Positions 43,459-51,301 of a stretch of 64,000 nucleotides of DNA are shown piece after piece. Position 1 is the stretch's first letter; each line of letters opens with the position of its first letter. The notes under the pieces were generated by a model, which was given only the letters and a program-made list of their open reading frames with translations, had not been told where the DNA came from and did no database searches. Source of the stretch: Streptomyces endocoffeicus (GTDB lineage Bacteria > Actinomycetota > Actinomycetes > Streptomycetales > Streptomycetaceae); NCBI RefSeq assembly GCF_016741935.1, contig NZ_JAERRG010000002.1, positions 62,001 through 126,000 of the forward strand, given 5' to 3'. The position numbers and the translations under genes were made by a program.

Positions 43459-44382
43459 ATGGCGTCCCGTCTTCGTCGCGCCCTGCTCGCGGCGCTCGTC
43501 ACCGCCTCGGTGGTGGTGCCCCTGGTGGGGGCCGCCGGGCCCAGTGAGGTGCCCGCGCCCGAGCCGGTTGCGTTCGGGCCGGTGCGCGTCGCGGGTCTTG
43601 AGCACCGGTACGCGGCCAACCGGGAGGGGATCCGGGCGGCCGAGGTGATGGCCGCCCGGCACGGGGACCGCGAGCGGGCGCGGGCGCTGCGGAAGATGCG
43701 GGGGGCGTCGCGGCACTTCCTGTCGTTCGACGGGCGGAACGGGGGCCGTGCCGTCGAGGTGTACGGGGACCTGGGTCGCGCCACACATATCGCGGTGCTG
43801 GTGCCGGGGTCGGACACCAACCTGGAGACGTACGGCCGGTTCCGGGACGGGGCGCTCGCGCTGAGCCGTCAACTCGGGCGCCGTACGGCCGTCATCGGCT
43901 GGCTCGGGTACAAGACGCCCGGCACCGTGGCGCCCGAGGTGCTGACCACGGGCCGGGCCGCCGGTGCCGCTCCCCGACTGACCGCGTTCGTACGGGAGTT
44001 GACCGCGGCCATGCCCCGGGCCCGGATCTCGCTCCTGTGCCATTCCTACGGTTCGGTGGTCTGCGCCCGGGCCGCACGGGGGCTGAACGCCGCGGACATC
44101 GTCCTGTACGGCAGCCCCGGGACGGGGTACGACGACGCCCGGCAGTTGCGCACCCGGGCCACCGTCTGGGCCGGGCGGGGCGGAAACGACTGGATCGGCG
44201 AGGTGCCGCATGTGCGGATCCCGCTGCTGGGCACGACCGTCGGCTTCGGGACCGATCCGGTCTCCCGGCGGTTCGGAGCGCGGATCTTCGGTGCGGGGGA
44301 CGTCGGGCACAGCGACTACCTCAAGCCCGGGTCCGTCGCCCTGGCGAGTATGGGCCGGATCGTGGAGGGCCACGATGCGTGA
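43459..44382 (+). CDS. Secreted DUF1023-type alpha/beta hydrolase
   Basis: A 307-aa exported protein: signal peptide RLRRALLAALVTASVVVPLV, then an alpha/beta hydrolase of the actinobacterial DUF1023 group (AVEVYGDLGRATHIAVLVPG, SDTNLETYGRFRDGALALS). The nucleophile elbow is CHSYGS, with Cys in place of the usual first Gly, and VLYGSPGTGYDDARQL follows. The likely acid is the Asp in NDWIGEVPH and the His that of GHSDYLKPGSVALA. AAGGAA precedes ATG 43459. It overlaps the acyltransferase gene by 8 bp, so the two probably act together; substrate unknown. Confidence 0.88.
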   Translation: MASRLRRALLAALVTASVVVPLVGAAGPSEVPAPEPVAFGPVRVAGLEHRYAANREGIRAAEVMAARHGDRERARALRKMRGASRHFLSFDGRNGGRAVEVYGDLGRATHIAVLVPGSDTNLETYGRFRDGALALSRQLGRRTAVIGWLGYKTPGTVAPEVLTTGRAAGAAPRLTAFVRELTAAMPRARISLLCHSYGSVVCARAARGLNAADIVLYGSPGTGYDDARQLRTRATVWAGRGGNDWIGEVPHVRIPLLGTTVGFGTDPVSRRFGARIFGAGDVGHSDYLKPGSVALASMGRIVEGHDA

Positions 44383-45652
44383 GACGCCCCGGCCCGAGAT
44401 GGCCCGGCCGCGTGAGACGGTCCGCATACGTGACCTCGCCCGGCGGATCGAGGCCGCCACCCCGCCCGGCCGCGACCGCGCCGTGGACGGCCTGCGGACC
44501 GTCGCCATCCTCGGCGTGGTGCTCGGCCACTGGCTGGTGACCGCCCTCGTGGCCGACAGCGGCACCCTGCGCGCGGCCAGCCCGCTGCAGTACCAGCCCG
44601 GACTCACCCCCGTGTCCTGGGTGTTCCAGACCCTGGCGGTGTTCTTCCTGGTCGGCGGGCAGATGGGCGCCAAGAGCTACGACGGCGCCCGCGCCCGGGG
44701 CGTCACCTACCGGCGGTGGCTGCGTGCCCGGCTGGTCCGGCTGTTCCGGCCCGTGGCCGCCGTGCTCACCGTATGGGCCGTGGCGGCGGGGGCGCTGCTC
44801 GGTTCAGGGGCGAGCCTGTCGACCGTGTACACGCTGCTCAAACTCGTCCTGTCCCCGCTGTGGTTCCTGCTGGTCTACGCGGCGCTCACGGCCGCGACCC
44901 CGCTGGTGGCGCGGCTGCATCCGCTGTGGCCGCTCGCCGTCGTGCTCCATGTCGACCTGGTCCGGTTCGGCTTCGACGGCCCCGCCTGGCTCGGCTGGAT
45001 CAACCTGGCGGCGGGCTGGCTGGTCCCGTACTGCCTGGGCGCGGCCTGGGGCAGCGGCAGGCTGCGCGGGCGGACGGCCGGGTGGGTGCTGCTCACCGGG
45101 GGCGCGGTGGTCACCGCCGGGCTCATCCTGTTCGGCGGCTATCCGGCGGCGATGGTCGGGGTGCCGGGCGCCTCGATCTCCAACCTCAACCCGCCCACCC
45201 TGGCGGCCGTCACCTTCGGGCTCGCCCAGTGCGGCGCGGCCCTGCTGCTGCGCGGTCCGCTGCGCCGGGTGCTCGCGCGGCCCGTCGCGTGGGCGGTGGT
45301 GGCGCTGGTCAACCTCGCCGCGATGACCGTCTTCCTGTGGCACCAGACCGCGATGATGGCGGTCAGCGTGACCACGCTGCGGCTCGCCGGACCGCAGACC
45401 GGGCTGCACACTGTGCCCGACGGCCCCGGCTGGGTGCTCGCCCGGCTGTGCTGGCTGCCGGTGTTCGCGGCGGCGCTGCTGATCTGCTGGGCGGCGTTCC
45501 ACGGGTACGAGGCGGGGCGGCCGCGGAAGGGCGGCGGCGGGGTCGTCCGCGGCGGTGGCCCTGGAACGGGCGGTGGCAGCCGGATTGTCCGCGAGGGACG
45601 TCCCGGGAAGCAGGCACCGCAGGCACGGCACGTGGAGCAGCGGAGTGTCTAG
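44375..45652 (+). CDS. Membrane acyltransferase (acyltransferase_3 / OafA-like)
   Basis: A 425-aa integral membrane protein with about ten helices. RAVDGLRTVAILGVVLGHWL holds the conserved His in the first helix; FQTLAVFFLVGGQMGAKSYD and WLRARLVRLFRPVAAVLTVW follow the family pattern; later helices include VALVNLAAMTVFLWHQTAMM. Such enzymes O-acylate sugars, lipids or antibiotics using acyl-CoA. The Gly/Arg-rich tail is disordered. The ATG at 44375 lies inside the end of the hydrolase gene (8-bp overlap), implying coupling; one may add and the other remove an acyl group (inference). Confidence 0.88.
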   Translation: MRETPRPEMARPRETVRIRDLARRIEAATPPGRDRAVDGLRTVAILGVVLGHWLVTALVADSGTLRAASPLQYQPGLTPVSWVFQTLAVFFLVGGQMGAKSYDGARARGVTYRRWLRARLVRLFRPVAAVLTVWAVAAGALLGSGASLSTVYTLLKLVLSPLWFLLVYAALTAATPLVARLHPLWPLAVVLHVDLVRFGFDGPAWLGWINLAAGWLVPYCLGAAWGSGRLRGRTAGWVLLTGGAVVTAGLILFGGYPAAMVGVPGASISNLNPPTLAAVTFGLAQCGAALLLRGPLRRVLARPVAWAVVALVNLAAMTVFLWHQTAMMAVSVTTLRLAGPQTGLHTVPDGPGWVLARLCWLPVFAAALLICWAAFHGYEAGRPRKGGGGVVRGGGPGTGGGSRIVREGRPGKQAPQARHVEQRSV

Positions 45653-45662
45653 AGTCAAGGGC

Positions 45663-47009
45663 ATGACAGGCGGCAAGATCGCGGACCGGCTGGCGGGGGG
45701 CGTGCGCGGCCTGCCGCGCACGCTGGGCGAGGCACTGCGCGCGGTGCCGGGCATCCTGCGCGAGGACCTGTGGACGGTGGCCCGCGACCCGCTGCCGCGG
45801 ATGCGCCGGCTGGCCTGGACGCCGCATGTGCTCGTGGTGCTCTTCGCGGTCCTCATGGGCGATCTCAACGTGCTGGAGATGGAAGCGCGCGTCGAGTCCG
45901 CGCCGGGGCCCGACCCGATGCTGTTCGTGGTGCTCCAGTCGGGGGCCGTCCTCCTCGCGCTGAACCGGCCCATACCCGCCTGGTGGCTGTCGACCGCCGT
46001 GCTCTTCCTGGCGGCGCTGTTCGGCGAGAATCCCGCGCACTGGCCCTGGAACGACGGGCAGATCGCGCTGCACACCTTCCTGCTGTTCCTCCTCGCGCTG
46101 CGGGTCCGTCCGCGGATCGTGGTCGAGGCGCTGGTGCTGACCCTGCTGACGGGGGGACTCAATGTCCTTCTCGCCCTGCACGACAACACCGTCCCCCACC
46201 GTGCGAACCTCACCGCGGCCGCCGTGTGGTTCGCGATCGCCGTGGTGGTGGGCACCGCGCTGCGGGCCCGCCGGGTGGCGCGGACCCGGCTGGTCGAACA
46301 GGAGGAGCTCACCGCGGAGGAACGGGCCCGGCGCACCCTGTTGGAGGAGCGCAACCGCATCGCCCGCGAGCTGCACGACGTGGTCGCCCATCACATGTCG
46401 GTGATCTCCATCCAGGCCCAGGTCGCCCCGCACCTCGCGGAGAACCCCTCGGACGAGCTCAAGGAGAACCTCGCGGGCATCCGGCAGAACGCGGTCGAGG
46501 CGCTGGCCGAACTGCGCCGTGTGCTGGGCGTGCTGCGCTCCGAGGACGCCCTGGCCGACGGCGCCCGGCACGCCCCGCAGCCCACCCTGGACCGGCTGGA
46601 TGAGCTGGTGGGCACGGTACGGGGGACCGGGATCACGATCCTTACCGATGTCACCGGGGAGCGGCGGGCGCTGCCGCCGGGCGTGGAGCTGTCGGCGTTC
46701 CGCATCGTCCAGGAGGCGCTGAGCAATGTGATGCGGCACGCGCCGGGCGCCGAGGCACGGGTCGAGCTGGGGTACCAGCGGCACGGGCTGACCGTCCGGA
46801 TCGTCAACACCGCGCCGGACCGCCCCGCCCCGCCCTCGCCCGGAGCCGGGCACGGGCTGCTCGGGATGCGGGAGCGCGCTGCGATGCTAGGGGGCGAGCT
46901 GACCACCGGCCCGGCGCCGGACGGCGGTTACGAGGTGATCGCCGTACTGCCCACGGACCACCCCGCCCCGTCCGCCGCCGTGCCCGAGACCGCCGAGGAC
47001 CCCGTATGA
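45663..47009 (+). CDS. Two-component sensor histidine kinase (NarL/DesK type)
   Basis: A 448-aa membrane kinase. About five transmembrane helices lie between residues 55 and 205 (HVLVVLFAVLMGDLNVLEM, WWLSTAVLFLAALFGE, LHTFLLFLLALRV, AAVWFAIAVVVGTAL) with no large extracellular domain. Then comes HisKA_3: LLEERNRIARELHDVVAHHM, with the phosphoacceptor His in ELHD. The HATPase domain has FRIVQEALSNVMRHAPGAEA and a G box GHGLLGMRERAAML. It starts 10 bp after the acyltransferase and overlaps the response regulator by 4 bp. The signal is unknown. Confidence 0.94.
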   Translation: MTGGKIADRLAGGVRGLPRTLGEALRAVPGILREDLWTVARDPLPRMRRLAWTPHVLVVLFAVLMGDLNVLEMEARVESAPGPDPMLFVVLQSGAVLLALNRPIPAWWLSTAVLFLAALFGENPAHWPWNDGQIALHTFLLFLLALRVRPRIVVEALVLTLLTGGLNVLLALHDNTVPHRANLTAAAVWFAIAVVVGTALRARRVARTRLVEQEELTAEERARRTLLEERNRIARELHDVVAHHMSVISIQAQVAPHLAENPSDELKENLAGIRQNAVEALAELRRVLGVLRSEDALADGARHAPQPTLDRLDELVGTVRGTGITILTDVTGERRALPPGVELSAFRIVQEALSNVMRHAPGAEARVELGYQRHGLTVRIVNTAPDRPAPPSPGAGHGLLGMRERAAMLGGELTTGPAPDGGYEVIAVLPTDHPAPSAAVPETAEDPV

Positions 47010-47683
47010 CGACGACCATCCGCGTCCTGATCGCCGACGACCAGATGATGGTCCGCCAGGGCTTCACGGTGCTGCTCAACGCCGAACCGGACATGGAGGT
47101 CGTCGGCCAGGCCGTGGACGGGGCCGACGCCATCGCCCAGGTCGCCCAACTCGCCCCGGACGTGGTCCTGATGGACATACGGATGCCGGGGGTCGGCGGT
47201 ATCGAGGCCACCCGCCGGCTCACCGAACCCGCCGGCGCCACCGTCAAGATCCTCGTCCTCACCACCTTCGACCTGGACGAATACGTCTACGAGGCGCTGC
47301 GCGCGGGCGCGTCCGGGTTTCTGCTGAAGGACGCCTCGGCGGATGAACTGGCCCATGCGGTACGGGTGGTGGCGGCCGGTGACGCGCTGCTGGCGCCGAA
47401 CATCACCAAGCGCCTGATCGGCGAGTTCTCCCGGGTGACCGCCGCCGCCCCGCGCGGGCCCCTCCGGGCCCGCGCGGGCGATCTGACGGAGCGCGAGACC
47501 GAGGTGCTCACGCTGATCGCCCAGGGGCTGTCGAACGCGGAGATCGCGGCACGGCTGGTGGTGGCCGAGCAGACCGTGAAGACCCATGTGAGCCGGATCC
47601 TGTTCAAGCTGGGGCTGCGCGACCGGACCCAGGCGGCGGTCTTCGCGTACGAGACGGGACTGGTGCGCCCGTCGGCGTTCTGA
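47006..47683 (+). CDS. NarL-family response regulator
   Basis: A 225-aa regulator. The receiver domain has the acidic pocket (IRVLIADDQMMVRQGF), phosphoacceptor Asp in PDVVLMDIRMPG, Thr in LVLTTFDLDEYVYEAL and Lys in GFLLKDASADEL. The LuxR-type HTH is LTERETEVLTLIAQGLSNAE then IAARLVVAEQTVKTHVSRIL. It is coupled to the kinase by ATGA. It probably regulates the local envelope genes (hydrolase, acyltransferase), though no binding site was identified. Confidence 0.96.
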   Translation: MTTTIRVLIADDQMMVRQGFTVLLNAEPDMEVVGQAVDGADAIAQVAQLAPDVVLMDIRMPGVGGIEATRRLTEPAGATVKILVLTTFDLDEYVYEALRAGASGFLLKDASADELAHAVRVVAAGDALLAPNITKRLIGEFSRVTAAAPRGPLRARAGDLTERETEVLTLIAQGLSNAEIAARLVVAEQTVKTHVSRILFKLGLRDRTQAAVFAYETGLVRPSAF

Positions 47684-47738
47684 CCCGGTTCCGCGGTCGG
47701 GCCGCGGGCCATTCCCCTCCCCGCCCCTTCCCGAAACT

Positions 47739-47830
47739 GGGGCTCCGCCCCAGACCTCGGAGGGGCCGGGGTTGTGCCCCAGACCTCGGACGGGCCGGGG
47801 TTGTGCCCCAGACCTCGGACGGGCCGGGGC
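47739..47830. repeat. 29-bp tandem palindromic repeats (GGGGNNNYGCCCC type)
   Basis: Units start at 47739, 47768, 47797 and, incomplete, 47826. Each has a GGGG-N5-CCCC hairpin followed by AGACCTCGGACGGGCC. The segment before it (CCCCGCCCCTTCCCGAAAC) is nearly the same as the left edge of the large array at 50639, so the two share an origin. Confidence 0.88.
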
Positions 47831-47845
47831 ACGGAGGAGCCCGGG

Positions 47846-48262
47846 ATGTACGCGGGTGCCGCCGTGGACGGCAACGCGGCCACCGCCTGGGTGCCCGACG
47901 CCGCCGAGGGCACTCTTACGGCCGACCTCGGGCGCGCCGTGCGGCTGGCGGAGGTCAGCCCGGAGTGGACTCGCACCCGTCCCGCCTCCCATGAGGTGCG
48001 GACCTCGCTCGACGGCCGTCACTGGCGCGAGGGGACCACCGGCCCGGCCCGTTTCGTACGGGTCACCGTGCGGTCGGCGGACGACAAGAAGCGCGCGGGT
48101 ATCGAGGAGTTGAGGGTGACGCGCGCCAAGTGGCCCCGCCAAGTGGCCCCTCGGGGGCCGGGATATGCGGTCCGTGCACGGTGGACGCGGTCCATGCACG
48201 CAGGATCAAGACAGTGTGCACAGCAGGCCAACGACATCCCGGCCTGGACGGGCCCATGCTGA
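47846..48262 (+). pseudogene. Orphan discoidin (F5/8 type C) domain fragment
   Basis: About 90 residues match the C-terminal part of a discoidin/CBM32-like domain: AAVDGNAATAWVPDAAEGTL, TADLGRAVRLAEVSPEW, then SHEVRTSLDGRHWREG and PARFVRVTVRSADDKKRAGI. Such domains normally end large secreted glycosidases, yet here only repeats lie upstream: the fragment begins directly at the end of the 29-bp array. Some frame remains open to 48262 with unrelated Arg-rich sequence. It is best read as the 3' remnant of a lost carbohydrate-active gene. Confidence 0.68.
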
Positions 48263-48303
48263 TCAGTGACGGGTGAGCAGGGTTGCGACGGGGGGAGCCC
48301 CGC

Positions 48304-49299
48304 TCACCTGTTCGCCGCGAGCGCCCTAAGGCGGAAGTCCCGTGGGGGCACGCCATAGGCGCCGCGGAAGGCACGGCTGAAGTCCGCGGCGTGGCTGAAG
48401 CCCCAACGGGCGGCGATGACATGGATGGGGGTGTCGCCCAGGGCGGGATCGGCGAGGTCGCGGCGACAGCGTTCCAGGCGCTGGGCGCGGATCCACGCGG
48501 AGACGGTGTGCCCCTGCTCCTCGAAGAGGCGGTAGAGGTACCGGAGCGAGATGTGATGGGCCGCGGCGATCGAGGCCGGGGTGAGCCCCGGGCGGTCCAG
48601 ATTCTGCCGGGCGAACTCCTGGATGCGTAACCGCAGGGTACGCCGACGGCTCTCGGGGGTGAGCCGGTTCTCGGCGCGCGCCTCGGCACCGGTGTCGAGC
48701 TCATGCGCGAGCAGCGCGTTGAGCAGATCGACGGCGACGGTGCCGAGGCGCGGTGCGTCGGCCGGGCCGTAGGCGTCGGATTCGGTGGCCAGCCGGGTGA
48801 GGAAGTCGGCGAGCATGGCCCCGATCCCGGACCGTCCGGACAGCCGCCGCCCGAGCAGCCGCTGGAGCTCGGCGGGCGGGAACGGCAGCAGGGAGGGGCG
48901 GAGGGTGACCGTCATCCCGTCGACCCTGCCGCGCTCGCAGACCGCCAGATACGGCGCGGAGGTGGAGGTGAGCATGAACTGCCGGGCGCCGACCGTGGTT
49001 TCGGCGTCCCCGTGGCATACGTCGGTCTCCCCGCACAGGGTGAGCCGCAGATGGTAGAGCTCCGGGTCGGAGCGCCGGATGTGGGCCGCGGTCCGTTCGT
49101 TCCGCAGTGACGGTACGGAGGTGTAGGTCAGCATCACCTCGCCGATGTCCACTCCGCCCCGTACGTTCGCGCGGAAGTCGTGCTCATGGTCGCTGCGCAG
49201 CTCCATGGGGATCGACGTCAGCTCGCACAGGGCGCGCCACGCCGCGAACCGTTCCGCGGGCGGGATGTCGTCGATCTGGGGCACCGTCACGATCATCAT
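48304..49299 (-). CDS. AraC-family regulator (AraC-binding-like + HTH_18)
   Basis: A 331-aa regulator. The N-terminal AraC-binding-like region (ERFAAWRALCELTSIPMELR, YHLRLTLCGETDVCHGDAET) is like the regulators found next to oxidoreductase or stress genes. The C-terminal double HTH is RPGLTPASIAAAHHISLRYL, FEEQGHTVSAWIRAQRLERC and ARWGFSHAADFSRAFRGAYG. Leu224 (in TLRLRIQE) is TTA (48628-48630), so expression should need bldA tRNA. Start choices ATG 49299, ATG 49296 and GTG 49290 share a GAAAGG site; spacing favours the GTG. No obvious target gene adjoins it. Confidence 0.9.
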   Translation of the reverse strand: MMIVTVPQIDDIPPAERFAAWRALCELTSIPMELRSDHEHDFRANVRGGVDIGEVMLTYTSVPSLRNERTAAHIRRSDPELYHLRLTLCGETDVCHGDAETTVGARQFMLTSTSAPYLAVCERGRVDGMTVTLRPSLLPFPPAELQRLLGRRLSGRSGIGAMLADFLTRLATESDAYGPADAPRLGTVAVDLLNALLAHELDTGAEARAENRLTPESRRRTLRLRIQEFARQNLDRPGLTPASIAAAHHISLRYLYRLFEEQGHTVSAWIRAQRLERCRRDLADPALGDTPIHVIAARWGFSHAADFSRAFRGAYGVPPRDFRLRALAANR

Positions 49300-49467
49300 C
49301 CTTTCGCCTGGCCGGTGGTGCGCTTTTCGATGGGCGCGACCTTAGACAGCCCTGCTAAGTGTTTGATGAACGGTCCGGTATTGAACAGTCCGCTTTTGGG
49401 CGATTCCGCGAGCGTGTGTCCGGACGGGGTCCGGACGGGGTCTGGACAGGGTCTGGACAGGGTCCGC

Positions 49468-50235
49468 TCAGAGCGCGGTCAGGATCCGTGGGCCGTCGTC
49501 CGTGATCGCCACCGTGTGCTCGCAGTGGGCGGCGCGGCTGCCATCCGTCGTCCGCAGCGTCCAGCCGTCGTCATCGGTGGTGTACGCGTCCAGGCCGCCC
49601 GCCAGGAACATCGGCTCGATGGCCAGCACCAGCCCGTGCCGCAGCGGAAAGCCGCGGCCGGGCCGCCCCTCGTTGGGGACCGGCGGGTCCTCGTGCATCC
49701 GCCGGCCGATGCCATGGCCGCCGAAGTCCTCCATGATGCCGTAGCCCGCGGTGCGCCCCACCGTCCCCACGGCATGGGAGATGTCGCCCATCCGGCCCCC
49801 CGCGACGGCCGCCGCGATCCCCGCCTCCAGCGCCTGCCGGGTGGTCTCGATCAGCCGGACGTCGGCCGGGCGCGGGGTGCCGACGGTGAAGCTGACGGCG
49901 GCGTCGCCGCTCCAGCCGTCCAGCGTCGCACCGCAGTCGACGGTCACCAGATCGCCGTCGCGCAGCCGGTAGTCGCCCGGGATGCCGTGGACGATGGCGT
50001 CGTTGACCGAGGCGCAGATGACCGCGGGGAAGGGGGTGGACGCGAACTGCGGCCGGTAGCCGAGGAACGGGGAGCTCGCCCCGGCCTCGCGCAGTACCTC
50101 CCGCGCCGCCTCGTCCAGCTCGCGCAGCGAGACGCCGATGGCCGCCGCCCGCTGTGCGGCGTCGAGCGCCGAGGCCACGACGCGGCCCGCCTCGCGCATG
50201 GCGTCCAGGGACGCGTCGGTCTTGATTTCCACCAT
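49468..50235 (-). CDS. map: Type I methionine aminopeptidase
   Basis: A 255-aa pita-bread metalloprotease that removes N-terminal Met. Metal ligands are visible in order: VTVDCGATLDGWSGDAAVSF (two Asp), GGHGIGRRMHEDP (His), LAIEPMF (Glu) and AAHCEHTVAI (Glu). The His in DAIVHGIPGDY is the substrate-binding residue. AAGGGG 8 nt before the ATG fits. This is a stand-alone copy, not beside secY/adk where the housekeeping map lies, so it is probably a second gene. It is divergent from a small XRE repressor, suggesting regulated expression. Confidence 0.95.
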   Translation of the reverse strand: MVEIKTDASLDAMREAGRVVASALDAAQRAAAIGVSLRELDEAAREVLREAGASSPFLGYRPQFASTPFPAVICASVNDAIVHGIPGDYRLRDGDLVTVDCGATLDGWSGDAAVSFTVGTPRPADVRLIETTRQALEAGIAAAVAGGRMGDISHAVGTVGRTAGYGIMEDFGGHGIGRRMHEDPPVPNEGRPGRGFPLRHGLVLAIEPMFLAGGLDAYTTDDDGWTLRTTDGSRAAHCEHTVAITDDGPRILTAL

Positions 50236-50283
50236 GGGTGAGCCCCTTCGCATGACCGAACCACCGGTTCGGTGTGCACCAAT

Positions 50284-50303
50284 TACTATACCGGTATTAG
50301 TAT
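50284..50303. promoter_or_regulatory. Palindromic operator between map and XRE genes
   Basis: TACT-ATACCGGTAT-T-AGTA: a perfect 10-bp core palindrome with 4-bp mirror flanks, in a strongly AT-rich pocket. Its right half includes TAGTAT (50298-50303), a good -10 placing transcription start at or next to ATG 50311. It is the likely binding site of the XRE protein for autoregulation and map control. Confidence 0.65.
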
Positions 50304-50310
50304 CACGGTC

Positions 50311-50598
50311 ATGGTGCGCACCCCTCTCACCCCGCTGGAACGTGAACGCGGCCGCTTCCTCGGCGCGCTGCTGCGTCAGGCCCGCGGCGAACGGAGCATG
50401 GCCGAGATCGCCGCCGGGGCCGGGATCTCCGCCGAGACCCTTCGGAAGATCGAGACCGGCCGGGCCCCGACCCCCGCCTTCTTCACCATCGCGGCTCTCG
50501 CCGCCACGCTCGGACTGACCCTGGGCGAGATCGCGGAGCGCTGCGCCGCGGTGGCCGCTCCGGAGTCGGGGGAGGGGGTGGCGGAGGAGGCGGCCTAG
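50311..50598 (+). CDS. Small XRE-family HTH regulator
   Basis: A 95-aa single-domain lambda-repressor-like protein: RFLGALLRQARGERSMAEIA, GAGISAETLRKIETGRAPTP, FFTIAALAATLGLTLGEIAE. There is no sensor domain. The mRNA is probably leaderless from TAGTAT, and the operator-like palindrome overlaps that promoter. The 76-bp divergent region is shared with map, its most likely target. Confidence 0.87.
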   Translation: MVRTPLTPLERERGRFLGALLRQARGERSMAEIAAGAGISAETLRKIETGRAPTPAFFTIAALAATLGLTLGEIAERCAAVAAPESGEGVAEEAA

Positions 50599-50638
50599 CT
50601 GGCGGTGCCCGGCGGATCGTGCCGCCTGCGGCGGGCTG

Positions 50639-51187
50639 CTTCCCCACCCCGCCCCTCCCCGAAACTGGGGCTCCGCCCCAGCCCCCGAAACCGGGGCGTC
50701 GCCCCGGCCCCCGCAACTGGGGCTCTGCCCCGGGCCCCGGACCAGGGGCTTTGCCCCGGTCTCGGAGCGGAGGTTCTGCTCCGGGCCCGCAACTGGGGCT
50801 CTGCTCCAGGTCCCGGAACGGGGGCTCCCCGGGGTTCCGGGACGGGGGCCTCCTGTCCCGGGGTCCCGGAAGGGGGATCTGCTCCAGGCCCCGGAACAGG
50901 GGCCCGAGTCCCCGAACAAGGGGCTCTGCTCCAGGCCCGCAGCAGGGCTCTGTCCCGGGCCCCGGAACGGGGGCTCTGCCTCGGGTCCCGGAACAGGGGT
51001 TCCTCAGGTCCCGGAACCAGGGGTGCTCTGTCCCGGGGCCCGGAACGGGGGCTCTGCTCCAGGCCCCGCAACAAGGGGCTCTGCTTCTGGGGCCCCTGGG
51101 ACCCTTGGGACCCCTGGGACCCCGGGGACTTCTGGGGTCCCAGGGGCGAAGCCCCTGGTAGTGGGAAGGGGCGGGGAGGGGAAACTG
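50639..51187. repeat. Large array of GC-rich palindromic repeats (about 17 units)
   Basis: About 17 degenerate units of roughly 25-30 bp, most of the form GGGGCTCTGCCCC plus GGGCCCCGGAAC, i.e. short hairpins separated by C/G-rich joins. The left edge (CTTCCCCACCCCGCCCCTCC) and right edge (GGGAAGGGGCGGGGAGGGGA) are inverted copies, so the block has mirror-image ends. With flanking bases it fills the 700-bp gap between the XRE gene and the ABC exporter. There are no unique spacers, so it is not a CRISPR. Confidence 0.93.
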
Positions 51188-51301
51188 CCTGCCGGGGCCC
51201 GTGGTCGCCCGCGCCCCGATCCATTTGTTGCGGCAGGATGAAATCCGCACATCAGTGTGTTGGTGCCTTCCGGAAGCGTGTGCGGATCGGGAGGTTCACG
51301 G

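Noticed and set aside
50639..51187. CRISPR array
   Set aside because: Units are palindromic and degenerate with no unique equal-length spacers, and no cas genes are present.
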